Below, piece by piece: positions 17,077 through 26,964 of a stretch of DNA of 64,000 nt (positions are counted from its first letter, which is position 1; each line of letters opens with the position of its first letter). Below the pieces are notes generated by a model. That model saw only the letters and a program-made list of their open reading frames with translations, was not told the origin of the DNA and did not search any database. The stretch is from Flavihumibacter profundi (GTDB taxonomy: Bacteria; Bacteroidota; Bacteroidia; Chitinophagales; Chitinophagaceae). A program made the position numbers and the translations under genes. The stretch spans positions 1,364,001-1,428,000 of the forward strand of contig NZ_JAIQXE010000001.1 of assembly GCF_020076305.1 (NCBI RefSeq), in the 5' to 3' direction.

Positions 17077-19404
17077 ATGGCAGTAAGTATAACCAAGACC
17101 CTCATCCGAAATTTTCACTGGCGGATGCTTTTCGGGTTAGGCCTGCTGCTATTAACAGGCTGTAAGGTTACTAAAAATTACCCCCCTAATAAGCCATTTG
17201 TCTATAAAACCAAATTCACACTTAATACAAAGCTACCACAAACCGAGCGGTCGGACCTGCTGGATAAAATGGAAAACCAGCTGGATGACAGTATTAAGGT
17301 GAAGTGGGTGACCAAACTGTTTGTTAAACAAATATTAAACAAACCCCCAGCGTTTGACACAGCAAACGCCATAAAATCTGTAAAATACATCCAGGACCTG
17401 CTACGGGCTTCAGGTTACCTCTATAGTTCAGTTGACTGGGACAGCAGTCTTTCTGTCAAAAATGATGAAAAAAGGGTAATCGTTTCTTTTAAAGTCGCTA
17501 CAGGCAAAGTACTCAGGTTTGATTCCATAAGCTATGCTTTCCGGGATTCCATCCTGCAAGGTATCGCTATAAAGAACCGCGACAAATCCATCCTTAAAAA
17601 GGGAGATACTTTTACCAAAGAAAAGATTTCCCGTGAAATTGACCGGATGCTGGGCATTTACCGTGATAATGGTTACCTTAAAATTAATCGCGAAGATATT
17701 TATGCTGAAGTGGATACTGTTGTATCAGCACTGATAGATCCGGGACTCGACCCTTTTGAACAGGTCCGGTTACTCCAGGAAGTACAGAAAAGGCGTGAAA
17801 ATCCACTTATTGATGTTGTTTTAAAGCAGAGAGGTACCAAAAACCCCGAACACCTGCAACAGTACACTATCCGAAATGTGCGTATTTATCCCGATCTACA
17901 GCTTGTCCAGGATACTGTGCCAATCGTTTTTGACACGATCAGAAAAAATGGGATATCTATTCTAGACTCCCGTCATTTGTTCAAACCTTCTTTCCTGGTA
18001 CGCAATAATTATTTAATTCCCGGTGCCTTGTTTAAACAAAAGGACCTGTACAGGACAAATAATGTATTTGGCCAAATGGGGGCATGGCAGCGGGTGGGCG
18101 TGGACGTTTTTCCGGTTGACAGCGTTGCAGCTGTGGATGTAAATATCAATATGTTTCCAGCAAAAAAACAGGGATTGAATGTTGCCCTTGAAGCCAGCAG
18201 CAACGCATCTGAATTAATCACCTCGAGTAACTTATTCGGCCTTGGTGTAAACTTTGGGCTCAGGGATAAAAATGTGAACAAACAATCTATTCAATCCAGT
18301 ACTAATCTGCGCTTTGGTATAGAACTCGGTAACAAGGCCCGGGTCATCCAAACTGTGCAAACAAGCCTGGCGCAAAGTTTCATTATTCCGAAATTCGTGA
18401 CCCCTTTCCCCATTAAAGCTGAAAAAGACCTGCTTTCCACTCATACAATCCTGAATGCAAATGGTTCGTATACTGACCGTCACGATTTCTATGCGGTACA
18501 GTCCCTCAATACTTCCATTGGTTATGATTGGACCAACAAGAAGAACAGGAACTGGTTATACAGCCCGTTGAACATTGAATTTGTAAGGGTGTTCTCCACC
18601 GATAGCCTCGATAAATTATTTGACAGTATTCCCAATTTGAGGAATTCATTCAATGATGGACTAATCATCAGCCAATACCTTCGGCGGAATAATACCTGGA
18701 CCGTACAGAATAAATTATTCAACCTCAGGTTACAAGGGGAAGAAAGCGGCGCTTTATTCGGACTGATTAAGAAATGGGATTTGCAGGGTCAATTATCACG
18801 GTATGTAAGAGCAGATGTTGATTTCCGCTACTATACTAATCATCCCAGGCATACCTGGGCATTCCGGGTTTTCGCAGGGATGGGAGTCCCTTATGGCAAC
18901 CAGATTGACTCGCTGGGTAATATCAGCAGGGAAACCAACCTACCTTTTTTCAAATCTTATTTCGCAGGCGGACCAAGCAGCATGCGGGCCTGGCAGGTTC
19001 GGCAGCTAGGTCCGGGATCCTCTAAAATATTCGCCAATACCAATGCTGACCGTTTTGCAGACATACAGTTTGAGTCGAATATTGAATACCGCTTTACCCT
19101 GGGCACAGTTTTTGGCATCAAGGTAAAAAGCGCTTTTTTTACAGATATCGGAAATATCTGGTATAGGAATAACCAGGGCAATCCTGAACTGGATGATACT
19201 GTATTTAAATTGAATAAATTATACAAAGACCTGGCAATGGCCGGGGGAACGAGCCTTCGGTTAGATTTCAATTATTTCATTATCCGGTTTGATTGGGCTT
19301 ACAAATTAAAAGATCCTTTTTATGCTGAAATTAACGACGGCTGGTTCTATAACCTGAATTTGACAAAAGGGCAGTTCCAGCTTGGGATAAACTATCCTTT
19401 TTAG
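17077..19404 (+). CDS. tamL: translocation and assembly module lipoprotein TamL (BamA/TamA family)
   Basis: 775-residue Omp85-family outer-membrane protein with a lipoprotein signal: hydrophobic stretch then LLLTGC, placing the acylated Cys at about residue 29. POTRA-like repeats follow (VIVSFKVATGKVLRFDSISY; DRMLGIYRDNGYLKINREDIYAE), and the C-terminal half is a beta-barrel with FFKSYFAGGPSSMRAWQVRQLGPGS, the conserved Omp85 surface-loop type motif, ending in ...QLGINYPF. Bacteroidota TamL differs from proteobacterial TamA by this lipid anchor. tamB is not adjacent. Confidence 0.88.
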   Translation: MAVSITKTLIRNFHWRMLFGLGLLLLTGCKVTKNYPPNKPFVYKTKFTLNTKLPQTERSDLLDKMENQLDDSIKVKWVTKLFVKQILNKPPAFDTANAIKSVKYIQDLLRASGYLYSSVDWDSSLSVKNDEKRVIVSFKVATGKVLRFDSISYAFRDSILQGIAIKNRDKSILKKGDTFTKEKISREIDRMLGIYRDNGYLKINREDIYAEVDTVVSALIDPGLDPFEQVRLLQEVQKRRENPLIDVVLKQRGTKNPEHLQQYTIRNVRIYPDLQLVQDTVPIVFDTIRKNGISILDSRHLFKPSFLVRNNYLIPGALFKQKDLYRTNNVFGQMGAWQRVGVDVFPVDSVAAVDVNINMFPAKKQGLNVALEASSNASELITSSNLFGLGVNFGLRDKNVNKQSIQSSTNLRFGIELGNKARVIQTVQTSLAQSFIIPKFVTPFPIKAEKDLLSTHTILNANGSYTDRHDFYAVQSLNTSIGYDWTNKKNRNWLYSPLNIEFVRVFSTDSLDKLFDSIPNLRNSFNDGLIISQYLRRNNTWTVQNKLFNLRLQGEESGALFGLIKKWDLQGQLSRYVRADVDFRYYTNHPRHTWAFRVFAGMGVPYGNQIDSLGNISRETNLPFFKSYFAGGPSSMRAWQVRQLGPGSSKIFANTNADRFADIQFESNIEYRFTLGTVFGIKVKSAFFTDIGNIWYRNNQGNPELDDTVFKLNKLYKDLAMAGGTSLRLDFNYFIIRFDWAYKLKDPFYAEINDGWFYNLNLTKGQFQLGINYPF

Positions 19405-19468
19405 GTGAATCGTAAACCGTGAATCGTGAATGGAAAGTACAGTGCACTGCTTAGGACTTTCCGTTCAC
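19405..19468. repeat. intergenic GTGAATCGT repeats and inverted repeat
   Basis: Between convergent tamL and truB the plus strand has repeated GTGAATCGTAAACC / GTGAATCGTGAATGG steps. The last, GTGAATGGAAAGT (19426-19438), is nearly complementary to ACTTTCCGTTCAC (19456-19468; 12 of 13 pairs), so a hairpin can form that reaches into the last codons of truB. No U-run follows on either side, so it is not a canonical terminator. Confidence 0.55.
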
Positions 19469-20194
19469 TGCTAACCTTTCCCTGACCTTCAGTTCCGCTT
19501 CTTCGATGTCCATCGCATCATTAACCGAAAACTCACCGATCCGGGTTCTCCTTAAACTGCTTAAATATCCGCCGCAGCCAAGTGCAGCACCAAAATCATT
19601 GGCCAAGCTGCGTATATACGTTCCAGTTGAACAAACAACCCTGAAGGATACCAGCGGCATCTCTATCTTTGTGATTTCAAAAACAGAAATTGTTACGGGC
19701 CTGGGCTCAAGTTGAACGTCATGCCCTTTCCGGGCCAGTTCATACACACGTTTCCCGTTTATCTTGATTGCAGAATGTATAGGGGGTATTTGCAATATTG
19801 GGCCGGTAAATTTTTGTGCAGCGGCTTCCAATTGAGTTTTAGAAATACCTGCAGGATCACTTTGCTTAATGGGCTCTGATTCCAGGTCGTAGGTGGGTGT
19901 AACTGCTCCCAGGGTAATGGTGCCGGTATATTCTTTTTCCCTCGCCATATACTCATTTATCTTCTTGGTAAACTTGCCGGTACAAATTATCAGCAAGCCT
20001 GTTGCCAGAGGGTCCAGCGTACCTGCATGACCCACTTTTTTGGTCCTGACCAAATTCCTGATTTTTCTTACCGCATCAAATGAAGTCCATCCAAGCGGTT
20101 TATCAATCAATAAAACCTGCCCTTCAGCATATGGGTTGATAATAATCTGGTCCACGAACAATTTTTTCAAAGGTAAGCCTGTAAAGTCTACCAC
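19451..20194 (-). CDS. truB: tRNA pseudouridine-55 synthase
   Basis: Forms Psi55 in the T-loop of tRNAs. The catalytic aspartate sits in HAGTLDPLATGLLIICTGK; LLIDKPLGWTSFDAVRKIR is the family N-terminus and STGTYIRSLANDFG the RNA-binding/active-site motif near the C-terminus. 247 residues; no PUA extension. Its start overlaps the M48 protease stop by 7 nt, so the two are cotranscribed. Confidence 0.95.
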   Translation of the reverse strand: MVDFTGLPLKKLFVDQIIINPYAEGQVLLIDKPLGWTSFDAVRKIRNLVRTKKVGHAGTLDPLATGLLIICTGKFTKKINEYMAREKEYTGTITLGAVTPTYDLESEPIKQSDPAGISKTQLEAAAQKFTGPILQIPPIHSAIKINGKRVYELARKGHDVQLEPRPVTISVFEITKIEMPLVSFRVVCSTGTYIRSLANDFGAALGCGGYLSSLRRTRIGEFSVNDAMDIEEAELKVRERLAVNGKS

Positions 20195-21276
20195 AGGCCG
20201 GAACTATCCAATGCTTTTTCAAGGGCATTCCAGTCACGATTAATATCTGCACGCTGCGCCATGTTCAGCGGATTCCTTACCACATACTGCCGGGCATACC
20301 TTTTCCTATCTGCAGTAAGAGGATGTGTACTCAAAAAACCAGGCAGTTCCAACCCTTTTTCAGACTCCATTAGCCGGTCCATGAGCAACACCATCCCATT
20401 TGGATTTACCTGGTTTCGTAACATCCTTTGCATGCCCAGTTCATCCGCCTCTTTTTCCAGTCCGCGGGAATATGACAGGCTCCTTAATGCATTGGCATTC
20501 CCAATTATGGCATCGCCAATAGACCCCAGGTCGCCAAATACCATTGTAATTACCATTGAACCGGTCATTTCCTGCAGAATGTTCTTTAAGCTATGCCTTT
20601 CATTTACATGTGATGATTCGTGGCAAAGGAGCGCCACCAGTTCTTCAGGCCTTTTTAAATTTTTCAGTATGCCTTTATATACTACAACTTGTCCACCAGG
20701 GATCGCAAAAGCATTCACCTCCTTTTCGTTTACTACTGAAATAACAATTTTATATTGTTCACTAAGTTGCAGTTTGGCTGCAAACTGATTGATCAGAACA
20801 GTTGCTGTTGTATCTATTTTTTCATTTTCAATTATAGAGGCATAGATCATCTTTCCCAATTCTGCTTCTTTCCTGGGAGAAATAAACTGCACCCCGAAAG
20901 CAGCAATGCCAGACACCAGTAAATAATATAATCCAACTACCGCCATCCCAACTAGCAACACCGACACAGGAACCTGTAATTTCCTGAGTCCTGTCAATGC
21001 CGGATGCTTTATAGCGCCAGTCTTTTTTAATAATTCAGGAAGGAAATAATGCGTATCAGGAATTTCCAGCAATTGTGAACCATCTGGCAGCAGTGCAAAA
21101 ATAAATTTTCCTGGCCCCTTACCTGACAGCTTCACTCCATTACAGGGGAAAGCCCTGATATAATCCTGGGTTGCTGCATCATAAAGCTGGATAGCCTGGT
21201 CAAACAAAAGTATTCGTACAGGGAAGGCAATTCCCTTAACTGTTGCATAATATTGTACGTTATTGGATTGATCCAT
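20188..21276 (-). CDS. M48-family membrane metalloprotease
   Basis: Zinc peptidase of the Ste24/HtpX/BepA group: HESSHVNERHS carries the HEXXH zinc motif, with the downstream glutamate in YSRGLEKEADELGMQRM. One transmembrane helix around residues 107-128 (VSVLLVGMAVVGLYYLLVSGI). The first ~90 residues are a cytosolic, probably nucleotide-free beta domain of unknown role. 362 residues. Overlaps truB downstream. Likely acts in membrane-protein quality control, substrate unknown. Confidence 0.88.
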   Translation of the reverse strand: MDQSNNVQYYATVKGIAFPVRILLFDQAIQLYDAATQDYIRAFPCNGVKLSGKGPGKFIFALLPDGSQLLEIPDTHYFLPELLKKTGAIKHPALTGLRKLQVPVSVLLVGMAVVGLYYLLVSGIAAFGVQFISPRKEAELGKMIYASIIENEKIDTTATVLINQFAAKLQLSEQYKIVISVVNEKEVNAFAIPGGQVVVYKGILKNLKRPEELVALLCHESSHVNERHSLKNILQEMTGSMVITMVFGDLGSIGDAIIGNANALRSLSYSRGLEKEADELGMQRMLRNQVNPNGMVLLMDRLMESEKGLELPGFLSTHPLTADRKRYARQYVVRNPLNMAQRADINRDWNALEKALDSSGLW

Positions 21277-21422
21277 ATTAAATAACCTGCCTTAACTTTA
21301 ACTAAAGTTAGTTATTAACAGTGTTTACAGTAACATGTTTAGGCGGGGTAAGAATCAATCTGCAGCCAGAATAGATCCGCTTTAACCTGCTCTATTAAAG
21401 AAGGTGTTTTGTTTAATTGAAG

Positions 21423-21459
21423 AAAAAAAACATGCACAACAATCAAGGTCATGCATGTT
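21423..21459 (-). terminator. rho-independent terminator of proS
   Basis: Minus strand: AACATGCA (21459-21452) pairs with TGCATGTT (21436-21429) and runs into an eight-U tract, starting 28 nt after the proS stop codon. Confidence 0.8.
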
Positions 21460-21487
21460 TATTATATTAAATATTTAATCTAACGGT

Positions 21488-22963
21488 TTAATAGGCCCTT
21501 GCAAACAATACCCTTTGAGTACTAGGTTTACCGGTAAGAATACATGCTCCTGCTGAAGTATTATTATTTAATGGAATACAACGAATAGTTGCCTTTGTTT
21601 TCTCTTTGATGAGCTCCTCGGTTTCGGCTGTGCCATCCCAGTGGGCAGACAAAAACCCACCTTTTTCATCAAGGCACCTTTCAAATTCGGTCCAGTTATT
21701 TACTTCAGTAATATGGCTGTCGCGGAATTCCCTTGCCTTATTAAACATGTTCAGCTGGATTTCTTCCAGCAGGTTTTTTAAATAAATAGCCAATCCTTCC
21801 AGGGGTACACTCTTTTTTTCCCTGGTATCCCTGCGGGCAATTTCGGCCACATTGTTTTCGAGGTCGCGGGCGCCAATGGCAATCCGAACCGGAACCCCTT
21901 TCATTTCATATTCTGCAAATTTCCAGCCGGGTCTTGAGTTGTCGCTGTCATCGAATTTAACCGATATACCCAATTCTTTCAGTTCTTTTACAATTTCACT
22001 GACTTTATTGGCAATCATGGCTTTTTGCTCATCGCCTTTGTAGATTGGTACGATTACAACCTGCAAGGGGGCAATTTTCGGTGGCAGGATCAATCCCTGG
22101 TCATCACTGTGCGCCATTACAAGGGCACCGATCAAACGGGTACTAACGCCCCAACTAGTAGCCCAAACAAATTCCAGTTTATTTTCCCTGGTCAGGAATT
22201 TTACATCGAAAGCCCGGGCAAAGTTTTGCCCCAGGAAATGGGATGTCCCTGCCTGAAGTGCCTTACCATCCTGCATCAGGGCTTCAATGCAATATGTATC
22301 TTCTGCTCCTGCAAAGCGCTCGCTTTCGGTTTTTATCCCCTTAATTACCGGTAATGCCATATACTCCTCAACAAATTCAGCGTAAACATCCAGCATTTTC
22401 CGGGTTTCTTCAATCGCTTCTTCCCTGGTGGCATGGGCGGTATGGCCTTCCTGCCAGAGAAATTCAGCTGTACGCAGGAACAGGCGGGTTCGCATTTCCC
22501 ACCGAACCACGTTAGCCCATTGGTTAACCAGGATGGGTAAATCGCGGTAACTCTGGATCCAGTCTTTGTATGTATTCCAGATAATGGTTTCTGAAGTAGG
22601 CCTAACAATCAGTTCTTCTTCCAGTTTAGCTTCCGGATCTACGATTATACCACCGCCATTAGGATCGTTTTTCAGGCGATAATGGGTAACTACCGCACAT
22701 TCTTTGGCAAAACCTTCAACATGGGCTGCTTCCTTGGAAAGGAAACTTTTAGGGATAAAAAGCGGAAAATAGGCATTTACATGCCCTGTTGCCTTAAACA
22801 TCTTGTCCAATTGGTCGCGCATATTCTCCCAAAGGGCAAATCCATGAGGTTTTATGACCATACAGCCGCGAACAGCCGAATAATCGGCCAATCCGCCCTT
22901 AATAACCAGGTCATTATACCACTGTGAATAATCTTCCTGCCGGCTTGTAATCTCTTTACTCAT
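21488..22963 (-). CDS. proS: prolyl-tRNA synthetase, archaeal/eukaryote type
   Basis: Class II aminoacyl-tRNA synthetase charging tRNA-Pro. The 491-residue length, absence of an inserted editing domain and the C-terminal extension ([12 protein letters not shown]...RVLFARAY) identify the shorter archaeal/eukaryote-like ProRS found in many Bacteroidota. Class II motifs: [17 protein letters not shown], the [14 protein letters not shown] motif 2 loop and [17 protein letters not shown] motif 3 region. A clear hairpin terminator follows. Confidence 0.95.
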   Translation of the reverse strand: MSKEITSRQEDYSQWYNDLVIKGGLADYSAVRGCMVIKPHGFALWENMRDQLDKMFKATGHVNAYFPLFIPKSFLSKEAAHVEGFAKECAVVTHYRLKNDPNGGGIIVDPEAKLEEELIVRPTSETIIWNTYKDWIQSYRDLPILVNQWANVVRWEMRTRLFLRTAEFLWQEGHTAHATREEAIEETRKMLDVYAEFVEEYMALPVIKGIKTESERFAGAEDTYCIEALMQDGKALQAGTSHFLGQNFARAFDVKFLTRENKLEFVWATSWGVSTRLIGALVMAHSDDQGLILPPKIAPLQVVIVPIYKGDEQKAMIANKVSEIVKELKELGISVKFDDSDNSRPGWKFAEYEMKGVPVRIAIGARDLENNVAEIARRDTREKKSVPLEGLAIYLKNLLEEIQLNMFNKAREFRDSHITEVNNWTEFERCLDEKGGFLSAHWDGTAETEELIKEKTKATIRCIPLNNNTSAGACILTGKPSTQRVLFARAY

Positions 22964-22999
22964 TATAAGTTGTTGGGTTTTAACAATTAGCTTGCAACA

Positions 23000-23028
23000 T
23001 TTGATTGTGAAAGGCTGTCTTATATTTG
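23000..23028 (+). promoter_or_regulatory. putative promoter of the Tyr/Asn-rich lipoprotein gene
   Basis: TTTG at 23000-23003, 17 nt spacer, then TATATTTG at 23021-23028, an exact TAnnTTTG match; about 50 nt untranslated leader to the ATG at 23083. It lies in the divergent space with proS. Confidence 0.6.
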
Positions 23029-23082
23029 TACTTTTAACAGCGAACGCAAAAGTAAATTTTTCAACCCATTAATAGCTGTGCC

Positions 23083-23844
23083 ATGAACTTCAAATTTTCC
23101 GGACTGATTGCAGGTGCTGCCCTGGTAGCATTAAGCAGTTGCTCTTCGGTTTACAAATCCGGCCAAACCCCGGATGATGTTTATTATTCCCCTGGCAAAC
23201 CAGTGATGGCAGTAGCGCAGAGTGATAACAGTAACCGGCAAACCGATACGAGGAATTACGAACCTAGTTACCGGGATGACCAATACCTGAGACTAATGAT
23301 TAGTGCAGGGCATTATCCGATGTACTCGTCAATGTACTATTATAATGATTTTGCCATGGTGGATCCCTGGATGTACAATAACTGGCAGTGGAACAGTTAC
23401 ATGGTCTGGAGTTTCGGATTTTACAGTCCATGGAATCCAATGTTTTACTGGAATAGTTTTTATAATCCATATTACTACCCGCCAATGCCAATGTACCCCC
23501 CTTACCCGGGTCATGTACCAGGTTATGGACCACATTACAATATAAGTCGCCCGGCTTCAGCATTCAGCATGAGTAGCTACTTAAATATGAATGGCACCAA
23601 TAATAACAATGGTTATAAACCAGGAAAATATTATGGCGGCAATTACAATAATTCCAATTACTACAACAATACCAATACAAAGAGGTCTTTATTTGGAGGC
23701 AACAACAATAATTCATTATATGATCGCCCAACCAGGAGCTATTCGCCAACATCTAATTCAGGCGGTGGCAGTATCAGGAGTGGTTCTTCAGGAGGTAGCA
23801 GTGGTGGAGGGGTGAGTCGCCCAACCAGAACTGGTGGAAACTAA
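23083..23844 (+). CDS. Tyr/Asn/Gly-rich lipoprotein of unknown function
   Basis: 253 residues. Lipoprotein signal: MNFKFSGLIAGAALVALSSC with Cys20 as the likely acylation site. Residues about 70-150 are dense in Tyr, Trp, Pro and Met (PWMYNNWQWNSYMVW, YYPPMPMYPPYP), and the C-terminal third is low-complexity Asn/Tyr/Gly/Ser (NNNGYKPGKYYGGNYN). No catalytic motif. Composition suggests a disordered or structural envelope protein; function not assigned. Bracketed by its own promoter and terminator. Confidence 0.65.
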   Translation: MNFKFSGLIAGAALVALSSCSSVYKSGQTPDDVYYSPGKPVMAVAQSDNSNRQTDTRNYEPSYRDDQYLRLMISAGHYPMYSSMYYYNDFAMVDPWMYNNWQWNSYMVWSFGFYSPWNPMFYWNSFYNPYYYPPMPMYPPYPGHVPGYGPHYNISRPASAFSMSSYLNMNGTNNNNGYKPGKYYGGNYNNSNYYNNTNTKRSLFGGNNNNSLYDRPTRSYSPTSNSGGGSIRSGSSGGSSGGGVSRPTRTGGN

Positions 23845-23865
23845 TTAGGACGGTTTATATTTGAT

Positions 23866-23911
23866 GGAGGAAACAACCTGGCTTTAACTGCATTTGTTTC
23901 CTCCTTTTTTT
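23866..23911 (+). terminator. rho-independent terminator after the lipoprotein gene
   Basis: GGAGGAAAC (23866-23874) pairs perfectly with GTTTCCTCC (23896-23904), followed by a run of seven T. Starts 22 nt after the stop codon, upstream of the outer-membrane protein gene. Confidence 0.88.
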
Positions 23912-23944
23912 ATTAAGTACATAATGTAATTAAAGAGCACGCAC

Positions 23945-25495
23945 ATGCGAAAAGCACTTCTGGCAGTTTCAATAAGTTTCATTGCAACAGGATTAAATGC
24001 TCAGATTCCTGAGGATGCAATACGAATGTCCTGGGCTACACCAAGCGGAACCGCCAGAAACCAGGCAATCGGCGGTGTGAATGCTTCTTTAGGTGGAGAT
24101 ATCACTTCCAATTTCATCAATCCTGCAGGTATAGCGTTATATAGAACCAGTGAAGTCGTTTTTACACCGGGGTATAATTTCTATAATAATAAAGCAGATT
24201 ACCGGGGTACGAATTCAGGCATCTCCGGCAATAATTTCATGGTAGGTACAAGCGGTTTCGTTTTTGGCATTAATGACCAATACCGGGCGAACCGGAGTTC
24301 AGCTTTCAGTATCGCGGTAAACCGCTCTGTAAATTTTAATAATCATATCAGTTATACAGGCTCAAATAATTACAGTTCCTTTTCAGAGGGATATGCGGCA
24401 GAAATTGCTAATTCCGGACTATCTCTTGATGAGGCGCTGAACAGCAGCAACATTTCATTCCCGGCAAGGATGGCTATATATACTTACCTTGTTGACACTT
24501 TAAGCATGCCCGGTGGAATGGAAGTGGTAGGTACACCTCTCAGGTATGCATATAAAAATGATACAGCCTTTATACTGAACCAGGCTAACAATATTGAAAC
24601 AAAGGGAGGTGTCACAGAGATTGCCATCAGCTATGGTGGCAACCATAATGATAAGTTTTACTGGGGTGCAAGTCTTGGGATTCCAATACTAAATTATGAA
24701 CGTAATTCCACTTTGACAGAAACAGATGCCAGTTCAAACGACCGGAACTATTTTAAGTCCGGAACCTTACACGAATTCTCCACCACAAAAGGCGTGGGAA
24801 TGAACCTGAAACTCGGTATTATTTTTAAACCGGTTGATAATATCCGGGTGGGACTGGCCTTACATACTCCAACAATTTATGGCCTGCAGGAAACTTATGA
24901 TGCCACAATGGAAACGAAGCTTGAAAACTACAATGAACCAACTGCTGTTAATGTAAGCACGCTAAATAGTAATACTTTACCTGTATACAAATACGATTAC
25001 ACATCACCATGGAAATTCATGGTCAGTGGCTCTTATGTGTTCCATGAAGTAGCTGATGTAAAACAACAGAAAGGCTTTATCTCAGCTGATCTTGAGTATG
25101 TTACCTTCAGCAGCAACCGATTTCACAATGGCGAGGTAGATAATATTCCCATCCAGGATTATTATAATGCTGTCAATAACGTAGTAAAACAAATTTACAA
25201 AGGAGCTTTTAATGCAAAAATTGGCGGTGAGCTGAAATTCAATACTCTGATGGCAAGGGCTGGATTTGCATATTATGGTAATCCATATAAAGACCAGCAG
25301 ATTAAAGGGGACCGTTTGTATATCAGTGGGGGGCTAGGGTATAGGAATAAAGGCTATTTTGTTGATCTGACCTATGTATACCGGCTGACAAATGATGTTA
25401 GTTTTCCTTACCGCCTAACTGACAAAGCCAATACTTATGCCGATATAAACGGAGCCGGCGGCAATGTAGTTATGACCGTTGGCATGAAATTTTAA
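23945..25495 (+). CDS. outer-membrane beta-barrel protein, OmpP1/FadL/TodX-like
   Basis: 516 residues with a signal peptide (ending near GLNAQIP). The early segment SWATPSGTARNQAIGGVNASLGGDITSNFINPAGIALYRTSEVVFTPGYN (read in parts) matches the N-terminal pattern of FadL-like transporters, where GGxxxxxxxDxxxxxxNPAG is typical; many alternating aromatic beta-strands follow, ending GNVVMTVGMKF with a terminal Phe. Probably takes up hydrophobic compounds, substrate unknown. Its stop overlaps the convergent glucosidase gene by 4 bp. Confidence 0.8.
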   Translation: MRKALLAVSISFIATGLNAQIPEDAIRMSWATPSGTARNQAIGGVNASLGGDITSNFINPAGIALYRTSEVVFTPGYNFYNNKADYRGTNSGISGNNFMVGTSGFVFGINDQYRANRSSAFSIAVNRSVNFNNHISYTGSNNYSSFSEGYAAEIANSGLSLDEALNSSNISFPARMAIYTYLVDTLSMPGGMEVVGTPLRYAYKNDTAFILNQANNIETKGGVTEIAISYGGNHNDKFYWGASLGIPILNYERNSTLTETDASSNDRNYFKSGTLHEFSTTKGVGMNLKLGIIFKPVDNIRVGLALHTPTIYGLQETYDATMETKLENYNEPTAVNVSTLNSNTLPVYKYDYTSPWKFMVSGSYVFHEVADVKQQKGFISADLEYVTFSSNRFHNGEVDNIPIQDYYNAVNNVVKQIYKGAFNAKIGGELKFNTLMARAGFAYYGNPYKDQQIKGDRLYISGGLGYRNKGYFVDLTYVYRLTNDVSFPYRLTDKANTYADINGAGGNVVMTVGMKF

Positions 25496-26895
25496 GCATT
25501 TGCAGTCAGGAAATCTCGCCACCAATAACCCGAATTTTTTATCGTTCTGAGTTGCGTTTTAAAATCAACATGGATCAGGCCGAATCTTGCTTCAAAACCT
25601 TCTGACCATTCGAAATTATCCATAAGCGTCCAGGCGAAATATCCTTTAATTTTTACGCCTTCCTTCCTTGCTTGCAATAAAGCTGCGAGATGAGTTTGGA
25701 AATACGCAACCCTGTTTTCATCATGAATATGACCTTTTATTAGTTTGTCTTTAAATGCAGCGCCATTTTCTGTGATCATTAATTCCCGGATTGCACCATA
25801 TTTCCAAAACCGCTTAATGATATTATGAAAGCTGCCTGGATTTATTTCCCAATCCATTGCAGTATGTGGTACTTTTCTGGACGATGGTTTTACTACAGAA
25901 GCTTGCACCAGTGGTATAAAAGGATTATGTTTCACTACTACCGGAAAATAATTCTGAAGTCCAATAAAATCCATATCGAATTGCATCCGCTCAGTAAAGC
26001 GCCATGTTGAATTCTGGCGAGCCATTCTGTGCATCAATCCACGGTCGTCTTCAGGAAAGCCTTTACCCAAAAGTGGCTCTATGAACAACCGGTTCATTAA
26101 GAGATCAATTCTTTTAGCTGCAGCAACGTCATCGGGTTGCTGCGAAAAAGGAATTACCTCTGAACAGGAAAATGCGGTACCAATATGCGCATTTGAAACA
26201 TTTTGGCGAAGTACAATTCCGCCATCGGCCTGCGCAATTGCGGCATAATGAACCGTCTTCAAAAAATCATCAAGGCTTTTCTTACCAGGCGCATGCTTTC
26301 CAAGTATATATCCAAGTGACGTAAATCCTACGGGTTCATTAAGTACAATCCAGTGTTTAACACGGTCTCCAAAGGCCTTTGCACAAATTTTGGTAAAATG
26401 TTTAAACCAGTGATTAATTAACGGATTTACCCACCCGCCCTCCTTTTGCAAAACCTGCGGAAGGTCCCAGTGATACAATGTAACAAAAGGTGTCAATCCA
26501 AGGCGAAGGCATTCATCAATTACATCATTATAAAACCGTATACCGGCCTCATTCACCTTTCCTGTACCATTGGGTAAGACCCTTGACCAGGAAATTGAAA
26601 ACCTAAAACTGTTAAAGCCTAATGCTTTAGCGAGCAAAAGATCGTCCTTAAACCGGTGGTAAAAATCACAGGCCACAGAAGGTCTCGCGCCATTTTTAAT
26701 AACACCCTGCCGGCGGGCAAATACATCCCAGATGGAGGCAGACCTACCATCTTCCTGCCAGCCGCCTTCATTCTGTGCAGCAGATATTGCAACCCCAAAA
26801 TAGAAATCATCACCAAAAGATGAAGCCCTTATGGAGGAATATTCTGCAAATTGGTTCGGTAACAAGTTGCTAATCATAGCTAGTAAAGGTCGCAC
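25492..26895 (-). CDS. GH1 family beta-glucosidase
   Basis: Retaining glycoside hydrolase family 1. Acid/base Glu in IVLNEPVGF, nucleophile Glu in MITENGAAF, and family signatures FYFGVAISAAQNEGGWQEDG near the N-terminus and GYFAWTLMDNFEWSEGF near the C-terminus. No signal peptide, so presumably cytosolic cleavage of beta-glucosides. ATG at 26877 (MISNLL) is an alternative start. Separated from miaA by palindromic repeat copy 3. Confidence 0.94.
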   Translation of the reverse strand: MRPLLAMISNLLPNQFAEYSSIRASSFGDDFYFGVAISAAQNEGGWQEDGRSASIWDVFARRQGVIKNGARPSVACDFYHRFKDDLLLAKALGFNSFRFSISWSRVLPNGTGKVNEAGIRFYNDVIDECLRLGLTPFVTLYHWDLPQVLQKEGGWVNPLINHWFKHFTKICAKAFGDRVKHWIVLNEPVGFTSLGYILGKHAPGKKSLDDFLKTVHYAAIAQADGGIVLRQNVSNAHIGTAFSCSEVIPFSQQPDDVAAAKRIDLLMNRLFIEPLLGKGFPEDDRGLMHRMARQNSTWRFTERMQFDMDFIGLQNYFPVVVKHNPFIPLVQASVVKPSSRKVPHTAMDWEINPGSFHNIIKRFWKYGAIRELMITENGAAFKDKLIKGHIHDENRVAYFQTHLAALLQARKEGVKIKGYFAWTLMDNFEWSEGFEARFGLIHVDFKTQLRTIKNSGYWWRDFLTANA

Positions 26896-26938
26896 CTCCC
26901 CGATTCCGGAATATTATCATTTTGTAAAACTTCGATCT

Positions 26939-26964
26939 ACCCCGGCGTGTATTACCCGCCGGGA
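26939..26964. repeat. CCCGCCGGG palindromic repeat, copy 3
   Basis: CCCGGCGTGT, spacer ATT, ACCCGCCGGG: arms complementary at 9 of 10 positions. It overlaps the 3' end of miaA, providing its final Pro-Gly-Gly codons and TAA stop (26952-26954). Confidence 0.8.

Noticed and set aside
23857-23864. TATATTTG just after the lipoprotein gene as a promoter of the FadL-like gene
   Set aside because: It is followed at once by a strong terminator, and no TTTG -33 box is correctly spaced; more likely chance.
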